Source: Kiritimatiellia bacterium
GTDB lineage: Bacteria; Verrucomicrobiota; Kiritimatiellia; CAIQIC01; Lenti-01
Length of the DNA: 5,133 bases
NCBI GenBank assembly: GCA_018432565.1
Contig: JAHDSS010000231.1
Span: forward strand, 1 to 5,133
Reading direction: 5' to 3'
The notes under the pieces were generated by a model. The model ran no database searches. It saw only the letters and a program-made list of their open reading frames with translations, and was not told where the DNA came from. Made by a program: the position numbers and the translations under genes. This document shows positions 1-4,985 of this stretch, piece by piece; position 1 is the first letter of the stretch, and each line of letters starts with the position of its first letter.

Positions 1-38
1 GGACGGTGAACAGGGAGCAGAGGACAGCGGGAACAACC

Positions 39-60
39 GCCGGCCGCGGCGCGACCGGCT
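39..60. repeat. GC-rich quasi-palindromic REP-like motif, copy a
   Basis: This is a 22-bp motif starting GCCGG and ending CCGGCT with CGCG-G-CGCG-like inner arms. Near-identical copies occur at 2678-2699, 2870-2891 and 3151-3172, all in the same orientation and all outside genes. The arms could form a short hairpin. It resembles repetitive extragenic palindromes in form, but no family was assigned. Confidence 0.7.
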
Positions 61-115
61 GCAGCAGTGAGACGTCAACCCGGCTACGGACCTGCCACGC
101 GGGCGGGCGTGGTTT

Positions 116-169
116 TACGGATTGTACGGATTCGACCCTGGTCTTGTGTTGTGATCCGTACCATCCGTA
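116..169. repeat. Inverted repeat made of 9-bp tandem units
   Basis: TACGGAT occurs at 116 and 125, and its complement ATCCGTA at 154, 163 and 172, all in 9-bp steps. The arms 116-131 and 154-169 therefore pair over 16 bases with one mismatch around a 22-nt loop. Copy 2 (2755-2799) keeps the structure with one more mismatch and one fewer unit. A structured RNA or a DNA cruciform is possible; no function is shown. Confidence 0.6.
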
Positions 170-245
170 CCATCCGTAGCTGGCTGTTTTCGGTTCCTGT
201 CTTGCTGTCCATCCGTGGCTGCACCGGACCGGAATCCCCCCCGCC

Positions 246-283
246 GTCAAGGGGTCGTCAAGGGGTCGGTCCTATAAATTGAT
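246..283 (-). repeat. GGGGTC-type dispersed motif, copy A, with an 11-bp tandem duplication
   Basis: GTCAAGGGGTC is duplicated exactly at 246-256 and 257-267, then runs into GGTCCTATAAATTGATA. Read on the minus strand, this gives AATTTATAGGACCGACCCC. Related strings lie at 2423-2446, 4936-4959 and 5066-5088 in the same orientation. Motifs of this form are often seen around REP-associated Y1 transposases (general knowledge), but no transposase is present here. Confidence 0.5.
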
Positions 284-300
284 ATTTTTACCCCGCCGGT

Positions 301-318
301 GTTCACATATATGCGAAC
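301..318. promoter_or_regulatory. 18-bp palindrome, possible protein-binding site
   Basis: GTTCACATATATGCGAAC is symmetric about 309.5 except for one base pair. It lies about 80 bp beyond the stop codon of the HTH gene, in a short AT-richer segment, so it is not in an obvious promoter position for either neighbour. The surroundings (270-398) otherwise hold no gene I can support. Confidence 0.3.
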
Positions 319-398
319 CTGCCATTTCATCCAAGAAGACAGGTGCATGACGACAGACGCGGGAATGGGATTGGCTAAGGGGGCGACGGTTTTTTCGA

Positions 399-902
399 TC
401 ACTCGGCCATAGTGCCGTATCTTGCAGAAGATTCCGCCACGCCCTTTTCCGCCTGTGCCGCAGGTTCGGATCCAACCGTCGGCAGGTCCAGAGCCGGCAC
501 CCGAAGCTTGGACCGTAGATAGCCGACATCGATTTTTCCTTCGTGGAGGGCGCACAGGAGGACATTCATGGATCGGGATGGCCGCTCTGCCCCGGTTTCC
601 CAGCGGGTCCAGGTCTTTTCCCCCAACTGCAGCAGTTCGGCCATCTTCTTTTGGGTCAGGCCGATGGCCTTGCGCATGGCGCGCAACTGATCCGGCAACA
701 GAATACCCAGATGCCGGGCCTTGACTGCATCCAACATCTCATGGGCCTCTCCATCCAGATAGATTTTTCCCGTTTGAGGATCTTCCCAGGCGGGTACTTC
801 CGTCATGATGGTTTCGGCAATCGCATCCCTTGTGGCATTGGGAATGAATACCGGTTGTTTCGATATGGTGGCCTTCCATCCGGGAACGGGCGGAGCCTTC
901 AT
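399..902 (-). CDS. XRE-type helix-turn-helix regulator, antitoxin-like (MqsA/HigA-type DNA-binding domain)
   Basis: The protein is 167 residues. Residues about 71-119 form a classic HTH_XRE domain: LRAMRKAIGLTQKKMAELL, then GEKTWTRWETGAERPSRSMN, with the LTQ and RWETG positions typical of the recognition helices. Residues about 20-70 (from VFIPN to HLGILLP) resemble the linker that precedes the HTH in MqsA/YgiT-type antitoxins. The zinc-binding CxxC pairs of true MqsA are absent, and the only cysteine is near residue 117. Residues 135-167 look like a low-complexity tail. The start at 902 is chosen because AAAGGAG precedes it by about 7 bases; an in-frame ATG at 1007 exists, but the extra 35 residues look non-coding. 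It probably binds DNA as a dimer and may autoregulate through the palindrome at 945-961. The gene lies 343 bp downstream of the Fic gene on the same strand. Whether it is an antitoxin or a simple repressor cannot be decided from sequence. Confidence 0.85.
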   Translation of the reverse strand: MKAPPVPGWKATISKQPVFIPNATRDAIAETIMTEVPAWEDPQTGKIYLDGEAHEMLDAVKARHLGILLPDQLRAMRKAIGLTQKKMAELLQLGEKTWTRWETGAERPSRSMNVLLCALHEGKIDVGYLRSKLRVPALDLPTVGSEPAAQAEKGVAESSARYGTMAE

Positions 903-944
903 ACTCGTTCTCCTTTGCGCGGATGTGCTCCAAACCGGCAATGA

Positions 945-961
945 TCCGTTCCCCGAACGGA
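945..961. promoter_or_regulatory. Candidate operator upstream of the HTH gene
   Basis: TCCGTTC-CCC-GAACGGA is a perfect inverted repeat with 7-bp arms and a 3-bp centre, lying 42 bp upstream of the HTH start codon. Autoregulation at a palindrome just upstream of the gene is usual for HigA/MqsA-like proteins, so this is a reasonable operator candidate. No clear -35/-10 pair was found beside it. Confidence 0.35.
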
Positions 962-1047
962 CGGGCGATGCCGGCCCCGCCCGCTGGTCAACTCGACCTT
1001 TTAACATTGGAACTTCATGCTATGCGATCCTCCCATGCATCCAACGG

Positions 1048-1233
1048 TTTGTGCAGTGCGCATGACACCCATATCCGATTTGCAGGACATCCGTGGCACG
1101 CAAAACGCGTTGAGTGCCACAGGCGGCCCTCAACTGCGGCTTGTCCGCCATGCGTGGCGGACGATCTGTGCTTGTCCGCCACATGTGGCGGACAAATCCG
1201 ATTTCTCCGCCAGCCGTGGCGGACAAATGATTC
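1048..1233. repeat. Tandem array of 31-bp palindromic units
   Basis: Four clear units have 24-bp palindromic cores at 1110-1133, 1141-1164, 1172-1195 and 1203-1226, each exactly 31 bp after the last. Two degenerate units precede them, centred near 1059.5 and 1091. The core at 1172-1195 is a perfect palindrome with arm TTGTCCGCCACA; the others pair at 9 or 10 of 12 positions. The 7-bp linkers are less conserved, though ATCCGATT recurs at 1073-1080 and 1196-1203. The 1110 unit has TTGAG/CTCAA where the others have TTGTC/GACAA, so both arms changed together. The array fills most of the gap between the Fic stop (1246) and the HTH gene. It could be a multi-site operator, a run of RNA hairpins or a dispersed satellite; there is no U-tract, so it is not an ordinary terminator. 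Confidence 0.85.
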
Positions 1234-1245
1234 GCGGCCACATCA

Positions 1246-2352
1246 TCAAAAGCCCTCTCGTTGCTCGGTAATAGCCAGAAGCCGCTTGAACACAAACACG
1301 GTCGGGCGGCTGCCGGAGCCCGGCTCGGCAATGGTGAGAATACCCGCCGCTTCAAGTTGAGGAAGCAGACGTTCGGCCGAACGCGTAGCAATTTTCGTGC
1401 GCTTCACGAAATCGGACTTGGTCATAAAGGGGCTGGCGAACAGCGCGTCGAGTGTCTCCAACGCGTGTTGCGATCGTGTCACCCGGTTGATCACGTCTTT
1501 CATGTCGTTGTAGAGTCTCAGCATGGCCCCGGCACGCCGGGCATTCAGCTCGGCCTGTTCCGAAACCGCTGTCAGGAAGAACTCGCTCCACCCCTGCCAA
1601 TCCTGCTCCTCCGAAATCGCCGCCAACCGCCGGTAGTATTGGAGCCGGTTCTCTTCAAAATATTCACTGATGTAGAATGTCGGACGGCTGATCAACCCCT
1701 TCGAGAAGAGCATCAGCGGGATCAGGATGCGCCCCACGCGTCCGTTTCCGTCCAGAAACGGATGCAACAACTCAAACTGCGCGTGCACAAGCGCCGTCTG
1801 GACAATGGTATCCCGCTGCGTGGTATCGCAGAATCCTTCCAGATCCTTCAGCGCGGCGGGGAGAACATCCGGCGCGGGCGGGATAAAGATCGCCTTCTCG
1901 ATCGACTCCCCCCGATAGCCGATGTAATTCTGCGTCGTCCGCACCTTGCCCGGCGTCTTGCCCTGGCCGCGCACTCCCGACAACAGCACCTTGTGGGTTT
2001 GTCGAATCACATCCACCGTCAACCCGGACTTCTTCAGCCAGCCCACTGCCTTCCGCATCGCCGCGCGGTAGTTCTGCACCTCCTGGATATCGTCGCGATG
2101 TTCCGCATCCGCGCGCGGCGCCGCGTCGTATTGCAGGACGTCTTCCAGGCTCGCCTGCGTGCCCTCGATTTTCGAACTCAGCACCGCCTCCTGCGTCGTC
2201 AACGGCGAGAGCAGCAACTCCGGGTTCACCATCGCCTGCAAAATCCCGTCAAACCGCGCCACCGCCGCCTGCGCCATCCCGATCCGCGGAATCAACACCT
2301 CCCAGTCGAGCTTGTTGATGGGAAGGGCCGTGGGGTTGTAGGGCGTCTTCAT
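1246..2352 (-). CDS. Fic family protein, predicted AMP-transferase with N-terminal inhibitory helix
   Basis: The protein is 368 residues, near the length of the structurally known Shewanella Fic protein (about 372). Residues about 10-90 match the Fic N-terminal domain and contain SSKIEG at 59-64, which fits the inhibitory (S/T)xxxE(G/N) motif of class II Fic proteins, with E63 the predicted blocking glutamate. A flap-like segment (about 144-160, IGYRGESIEKAIFIPP) precedes the full active-site motif HPFLDGNGRVGR at 197-208, with catalytic H197, D201, N203 and R205/R208. Residues about 300-358 look like a winged helix, a usual C-terminal appendage in this group. The expected chemistry is transfer of AMP from ATP to a hydroxyl side chain of a target protein, held off by the inhibitory helix; the target is unknown. 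The gene is intact. The start is preceded only by a G-rich run, and an upstream small ORF ends in the same ATGA, so translational coupling is possible. The HTH gene follows on the same strand. Confidence 0.95.
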   Translation of the reverse strand: MKTPYNPTALPINKLDWEVLIPRIGMAQAAVARFDGILQAMVNPELLLSPLTTQEAVLSSKIEGTQASLEDVLQYDAAPRADAEHRDDIQEVQNYRAAMRKAVGWLKKSGLTVDVIRQTHKVLLSGVRGQGKTPGKVRTTQNYIGYRGESIEKAIFIPPAPDVLPAALKDLEGFCDTTQRDTIVQTALVHAQFELLHPFLDGNGRVGRILIPLMLFSKGLISRPTFYISEYFEENRLQYYRRLAAISEEQDWQGWSEFFLTAVSEQAELNARRAGAMLRLYNDMKDVINRVTRSQHALETLDALFASPFMTKSDFVKRTKIATRSAERLLPQLEAAGILTIAEPGSGSRPTVFVFKRLLAITEQREGF

Positions 2353-2414
2353 GATGCCCCCCGCCGCACGTATCTGACCGGTTTGGTCAGCTTCTTGATC
2401 TGCTTGTCAGTCAC
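2349..2414 (-). CDS. Possible 21-residue leader ORF overlapping the fic start
   Basis: A GTG-started frame encodes a short basic peptide beginning TDKQIKKLTKPVRYVRRG after the initiator. Its TGA stop overlaps the fic ATG as ATGA, the usual arrangement for coupled translation. The frame is actually open further upstream, and no Shine-Dalgarno precedes the GTG, so this may also be the tail of a lost gene. I do not recognise the product. Lys/Arg make up about a third of it. It could exist only to deliver ribosomes to fic, which itself lacks a good ribosome binding site. Confidence 0.3.
   Translation of the reverse strand: MTDKQIKKLTKPVRYVRRGAS
2374..2390. repeat. Small inverted repeat ahead of fic
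   Basis: CTGACC and GGTCAG flank a 5-nt centre about 22 bp upstream of the fic start codon. It could be a hairpin in the leader RNA or an operator half-site pair. It falls inside the possible 21-residue ORF, so it may be incidental. Confidence 0.25.
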
Positions 2415-2422
2415 GGCCCAAG

Positions 2423-2446
2423 AGGGGTCAGTCCTATGAAATGATG
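2423..2446 (-). repeat. GGGGTC-type dispersed motif, copy B
   Basis: The + strand reads AGGGGTCAGTCCTATGAAAT. It is the best match to copy A (261-283) and lies in the same orientation, so the two copies bracket the Fic-HTH cassette from inside the long direct repeats. On the minus strand it supplies the TAG stop of the small ORF at 2434-2520. Confidence 0.5.
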
Positions 2447-2520
2447 TTCTGCTGAAGCAGGGTTCCGCCTGTTTCCATTGGCATTTCCAGACCCACGTCC
2501 GGTATCCTGTTCTCATCCAT
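2434..2520 (-). CDS. Possible 28-residue small ORF upstream of fic
   Basis: A minus-strand ATG at 2520 opens a frame reading MDENRIPDVGLEMPMETGG and ending with LLQQNIIS before TAG. AGGAGG lies 12 bases upstream, which is rather far; an in-frame ATG at 2532 lies directly on it. The composition (acidic, not Arg-rich) is unlike the surrounding repeats, which is the main reason to list it. No family was recognised. It may be a leader peptide, a remnant of a gene N-terminus, or chance. Confidence 0.25.
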   Translation of the reverse strand: MDENRIPDVGLEMPMETGGTLLQQNIIS

Positions 2521-2532
2521 GCCCAAACCCAT

Positions 2533-2597
2533 CCTCCTGATTGGCCTATGCCTTTGAACTGGCCTGGATTCTGGCATATTCCCCCTCCCCCGGCAAG
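2533..2597 (-). repeat. Shine-Dalgarno-containing box repeat, copy 1
   Basis: This segment matches 4778-4842 at roughly four in five positions, sharing AGGAGG, CATGCC/TATGCC, ATTCTGGCA and CCCCCTCCCCCGGCAAG on the + strand. Read on the minus strand, both copies end with AGGAGG just before a possible start codon. It therefore behaves like a repeated 5' leader and not a coding segment. Confidence 0.6.
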
Positions 2598-2639
2598 TCA
2601 GGGCGACGAAAAGGGGCAGATCAGGAGACAGGGGACAGA

Positions 2640-2869
2640 GGACGGTGAACAGGGAGCAGAGGACAGCGGGAACAGCCGCCGGCTTCGGCGCGACCGGCTG
2701 CAGCAGCGAGACGTCAACCCGGCTACGGACCTGCCACGCGGGCGGGCGTGGTTTTACGGATTGTCCGGATTCGACCCTGGTCTTGTGTTGTGATCCGTAC
2801 CATCCGTAGCTGGCTGTTTTCGGTTCCTGTCTTGCTGTCCATCCGTGGCTGAACCGGACCGGAGTCCCC
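2640..2869. repeat. Long direct repeat, copy 2
   Basis: This is the second copy of the block at 1-239, about 97 percent identical but lacking one 9-bp ACCATCCGT unit. It follows a purine-rich tract (about 2602-2670) and a box repeat (2533-2597), an order echoed upstream of the PLD gene at 4778-4929. No gene is supported here. An 81-codon + strand ORF over 2548-2793 is open only by chance, since its frame is interrupted in copy 1. Confidence 0.9.
2678..2699. repeat. GC-rich quasi-palindromic motif, copy b
   Basis: This is the same 22-bp motif as at 39-60, with TT in place of CG near the middle. It lies inside the long direct repeat. Confidence 0.65.
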
Positions 2870-2891
2870 GCCGGCCTCGGCGCGACCGGCT
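2870..2891. repeat. GC-rich quasi-palindromic motif, copy c
   Basis: Here the motif sits exactly at the right edge of the long direct repeat (copy 2) and is followed by ACAC. Copies b and c thus frame copy 2, which may mark a repeat boundary or an insertion target. Confidence 0.65.
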
Positions 2892-3150
2892 ACACTCGAT
2901 CCGATCTGTTCAATATACTACATCTGGCCACTTCGTCTTTTTTGTGCACGTTTTTACGAGGCTATATTGATAATCCAGAAACCGGGCAGGACAGAGCCTG
3001 CCCCTCCAGCCCTCCATTTCGAGGTTTTCCTGTGTTCCTGTTTTCCTGCTTATTCCCACTCCTTTTCATGAGTTCAGACTCATTTTGGTTGCGGCCCCGC
3101 CGCGCTGTGATCTCTGTGGCGAATCGTCCATTTTCCTGAGACGGGCAGCT
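2892..3150. other. Non-coding stretch with small hairpins only
   Basis: I see no gene here on either strand. It contains an AT-richer segment (2905-2975), a GGGCAGG hairpin (2984-3003), a pyrimidine-rich run (about 3004-3066), and a 6-bp inverted repeat ATGAGT-TCAG-ACTCAT at 3068-3083 followed by four T residues. The last is too weak and AT-rich to call a terminator. Confidence 0.5.
2984..3003. repeat. GGGCA hairpin repeat, copy 1
   Basis: GGGCAGG and CCTGCCC are perfect 7-bp arms around ACAGAG, followed by CTCCAGC. A second copy at 4986-5005 has GGGCAA and TTGCCC arms and the same CTCCAGC suffix, so one stem pair changed on both sides. This points to a dispersed hairpin element. Confidence 0.6.
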
Positions 3151-3172
3151 GCCGGCCGCGGCGCGACCGGCT
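3151..3172. repeat. GC-rich quasi-palindromic motif, copy d
   Basis: This copy matches copy a at 39-60 base for base over 22 bp and is followed by ACAACC. It is the last copy before the 3' end of the PLD gene. Confidence 0.7.
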
Positions 3173-3196
3173 ACAACCAATCCCATTCCCAATTCG

Positions 3197-3220
3197 TCCC
3201 GACCTCTTGGAAAGTCGGGA
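3197..3220. repeat. Hairpin beyond the 3' end of the PLD gene
   Basis: TCCCGAC and GTCGGGA are 7-bp perfect arms around a 10-nt loop, about 35-55 bp past the PLD stop codon in the direction of its transcription. On the minus strand no U-run follows, so it is at best a Rho-assisted or 3'-end-stabilising structure. A GGATCAGAA direct repeat (3234-3242 and 3251-3259) lies between it and the stop. Confidence 0.3.
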
Positions 3221-3253
3221 TTCGGGGTTGCAGCGGATCAGAATAGGCCCGGA

Positions 3254-4771
3254 TCAGAACGTGGACAGGCCGGTGGCTTCCTGGATGCGGTAGAGCAAGG
3301 CGTGCAGGCAGGAGGAGTCCGCGTATTCGGCGTAGTCCGTGGAGAGAATCCGGCTGTCGGTGTTGACCCAGGCCCGGTCCATGGTGTGCTTCATGTCCCG
3401 GAACACGGGGGCCTCCGCCGGGCCCCGGAGCTGCACGCAGGTTTCCAGATTGAAATTGCCGAGGTTCCGCCGGGTATAGTTGGCCGATCCGAGGATCGCC
3501 GATTCCCGGTCCGCGGCGCGGTGCCGGATGATCTTGGAATGGAACTGCTCCCCGTGGGTCGCGGCCCAGCGGACGGGAACGCCCGCCCGCACCAGTTCCG
3601 CCGCCGCCGGACGGTTGGGGACGCCGTTTTTCTCCCGGCCGAAGGCGTCTTTGTTGGGATCCAGCAGCACCCGCAGCCGGACCCCGCGCCGCTGGGCCCC
3701 CGCCAGGGCCCGGACCACGGGCCGCGATGACAGGTAGAACATCGCCAGATCCAGTTCCTCGCCCGCCTGCGCGCCCCGGATGAGATCAAGAACGGCCCGC
3801 TCGATGGCGTTTTCGGTCAGGACGCGGACTTCGGGGGCATCCGCGGCGGCGGCGCGCGGCTCTGAGGCTGGGGCCGGGGGCGGCTCGGGGACCGGCTGCC
3901 CCGACAGGGCGCACACGGCCGCCTCGGTGGCCAGCAGATCCCGAACCGCCGGTCCGGTGAATTCCAGCGCGACGTTGTGGTGGGCGCTGCTGCCGTCGTG
4001 CGGATTGGCGGAGGACACCAGCGCCGTCAGCACCCCGCCACGATCGGCGATGACGGTTTTGCGGTGGTTGGCCTTGAAGTTCAGCAGTTCGAACACACTG
4101 GCGAGCGGGACGCGGCCGCGCCCGAACGGATTCGGCAGCATCGGCCCCCAGCGGCGCGGCCAGACCCGCAGCCCCAGGCGCCACAGGGCGGAGTACAGGG
4201 GATTGCTGTCCCGCAGGCGGGTCAGCCGCGTCGGCACCACCACGACGCCCGCCCGGCGCAGGCGCTCGAGCAGGGCGGACTCCTGCCCGCCGTACACGGT
4301 GTTGATCGGGTCGGTGATGAACCAGCATTCCAGGTCCGGGCGTTCCCGGCGGCGCCGGACGATCGCCTCGGTCAGTTCGCGGGACAGCGGACGCAGGGCA
4401 TTGGTCGCGGATCCCAGGTAGTCGTTGAACAGGAACTGGTCCAGCACCAGCAGGCTCTCCGCCTGCCCCACCAGTTCCAGCACCCGGTCGAAGATCTGCT
4501 GATCGACCTGCCGCCGCCCCTCCCCGTCCAGCCAGGTCACGTCGCGCAGGAAGGCGACCTCCCCGGCCGGCGCATACGAACCCATGTGGTCCAGCCCCGC
4601 CGGCAGGGGCTTGATGCGATGCATCAGCCCGGTGGCCAGCCAGAGGCCCAGTCCTCCGAACACAATGACCCGCCCCGGCGATCTCTGAACCAGCGCCAGG
4701 CCCGGAATCCAGGCACCCAGGCCCCGGAACCCCGGCCTCGTTCCCGACTCGTTGTTGTCCGTCCGACCCAA
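3254..4771 (-). CDS. Phospholipase D superfamily protein with two HKD motifs and an N-terminal membrane anchor
   Basis: With the TTG start the protein is 505 residues. A hydrophobic segment at about 35-49 (VIVFGGLGLWLATGL), after a short basic stretch, should anchor it in the inner membrane with the enzyme domains outside. HKD motif 1 is HRKTVIAD at 236-243, followed by SSANPHD (N256). HKD motif 2 is HSKIIRHRAAD at 411-421, followed by GSANY (429-432), with three extra residues between the Lys and the Asp. The WFITDPINTVYGG segment and the C-terminal LYRIQEATGLSTF are typical of this PLD-like family. Enzymes of this fold cleave or exchange phosphodiester bonds, often in phospholipids; the substrate is unknown. 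A Pro/Ala-rich linker (about 293-312) joins the two halves. TTG at 4771 is chosen because AGGAGG lies 6 bases upstream and it keeps the membrane segment. ATG at 4624 would lose it, and the open frame up to 5095 runs through repeats. Confidence 0.88.
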   Translation of the reverse strand: MGRTDNNESGTRPGFRGLGAWIPGLALVQRSPGRVIVFGGLGLWLATGLMHRIKPLPAGLDHMGSYAPAGEVAFLRDVTWLDGEGRRQVDQQIFDRVLELVGQAESLLVLDQFLFNDYLGSATNALRPLSRELTEAIVRRRRERPDLECWFITDPINTVYGGQESALLERLRRAGVVVVPTRLTRLRDSNPLYSALWRLGLRVWPRRWGPMLPNPFGRGRVPLASVFELLNFKANHRKTVIADRGGVLTALVSSANPHDGSSAHHNVALEFTGPAVRDLLATEAAVCALSGQPVPEPPPAPASEPRAAAADAPEVRVLTENAIERAVLDLIRGAQAGEELDLAMFYLSSRPVVRALAGAQRRGVRLRVLLDPNKDAFGREKNGVPNRPAAAELVRAGVPVRWAATHGEQFHSKIIRHRAADRESAILGSANYTRRNLGNFNLETCVQLRGPAEAPVFRDMKHTMDRAWVNTDSRILSTDYAEYADSSCLHALLYRIQEATGLSTF

Positions 4772-4783
4772 TCCAGTCCTCCT
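4772..4783 (-). promoter_or_regulatory. Ribosome binding site of the PLD gene
   Basis: AGGAGG (complement of 4778-4783, within GGGAGGAGGA) stands 6 bases before the TTG at 4771. This is ideal spacing and decides the start over the ATG at 4813, which has no such signal. The site belongs to the box repeat that also occurs at 2533-2597. Confidence 0.6.
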
Positions 4784-4842
4784 CCCGGCCCATGCCGTTG
4801 ATCCGGCCCGCATTCTGGCACACGCCCCCCTCCCCCGGCAAG
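4778..4842 (-). repeat. Shine-Dalgarno-containing box repeat, copy 2
   Basis: This is the counterpart of 2533-2597 with about 80 percent identity. On the + strand it is again followed by a purine-rich tract (4843-4917) and GGGAACAGCCGCCG at 4916-4929, which is also at 2668-2681. The order of three modules is therefore kept at both loci. The overlapping long open frame is not conserved between copies, so coding in this stretch is unlikely. Confidence 0.6.
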
Positions 4843-4935
4843 AGAAGGGGAATGAAAGCAGAGGGCAGGAGGCTGTAGGGAGAAGACTGAAGACGAAGGA
4901 CGGGGGGCCGGCAGAGGGAACAGCCGCCGACAAGC

Positions 4936-4959
4936 ATAGGGTCAGCCCGTCAATTGTAG
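4936..4959 (-). repeat. GGGGTC-type dispersed motif, copy C
   Basis: The + strand reads ATAGGGTCAGCCCGTCAATT, a weaker match to copies A and B in the same orientation. Its minus-strand end overlaps the -10 box of the promoter candidate at 4953-4981. Confidence 0.4.
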
Positions 4960-4981
4960 CATTTTGCGTCCATCTTCTCCA
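4953..4981 (-). promoter_or_regulatory. Candidate sigma-70 promoter for the PLD gene
   Basis: On the minus strand TGGAGA (-35, 4 of 6 consensus) and TACAAT (-10, 5 of 6) are separated by 17 bases. The -10 lies about 180 bp upstream of the TTG start. Consensus fit is fair but not exclusive in a region of this length. Confidence 0.3.
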
Positions 4982-4985
4982 TTCC

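Larger units (their letters stand above)
1..239. repeat. Long direct repeat, copy 1
   Basis: This block matches 2640-2869 nearly base for base: about eight substitutions plus one 9-bp unit (ACCATCCGT) present three times here in phase and twice there. The two copies are in the same orientation, 2639 bp apart, and bracket the HTH gene, the palindrome array and the Fic gene. Copy 1 may continue beyond the window's left edge, because similarity is already present at base 1. No reading frame is conserved: a frame open through copy 2 meets a TGA in copy 1 at about 68-70. I therefore treat it as non-coding. It contains a GC-rich quasi-palindrome (39-60) and a long inverted repeat (116-169). Confidence 0.9.

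Noticed and set aside
67..282. 71-codon + strand ORF
   Set aside because: It lies in the long direct repeat; the corresponding frame is not kept in copy 2, and the composition is repeat-like.
301..318. LexA/SOS box
   Set aside because: The palindrome does not match the spacing of the known GAAC-N4-GTTC or GTTC-N7-GTTC sites, and no SOS gene is adjacent.
1110..1226. CRISPR array
   Set aside because: Repeats are palindromes 24 bp long separated by only about 7 bp; there are no spacer-length unique segments and no cas genes.
1141..1226. Rho-independent terminator of fic
   Set aside because: Stems are strong but no U-rich tract follows on the minus strand, and the same structure is repeated in phase several times.
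1261..2439. 392-codon open frame on the + strand opposite fic
   Set aside because: It is the antisense shadow of the Fic gene, very rich in Arg/His/Leu/Pro, with no domain; the minus strand carries the full Fic motif.
2548..2793. 81-codon + strand ORF
   Set aside because: Its frame contains a stop in the near-identical copy at 1-239, so the block is not under coding constraint.
2962..3192. 76-codon minus-strand ORF
   Set aside because: It reads across the GGGCA hairpin and the GC-rich quasi-palindrome, gives a low-complexity product, and has no ribosome binding site.
3786..4937. 383-codon minus-strand open frame overlapping the PLD gene
   Set aside because: Gly/Ala/Pro/Arg-rich off-frame reading of GC-rich codons; both HKD motifs are in the other frame.
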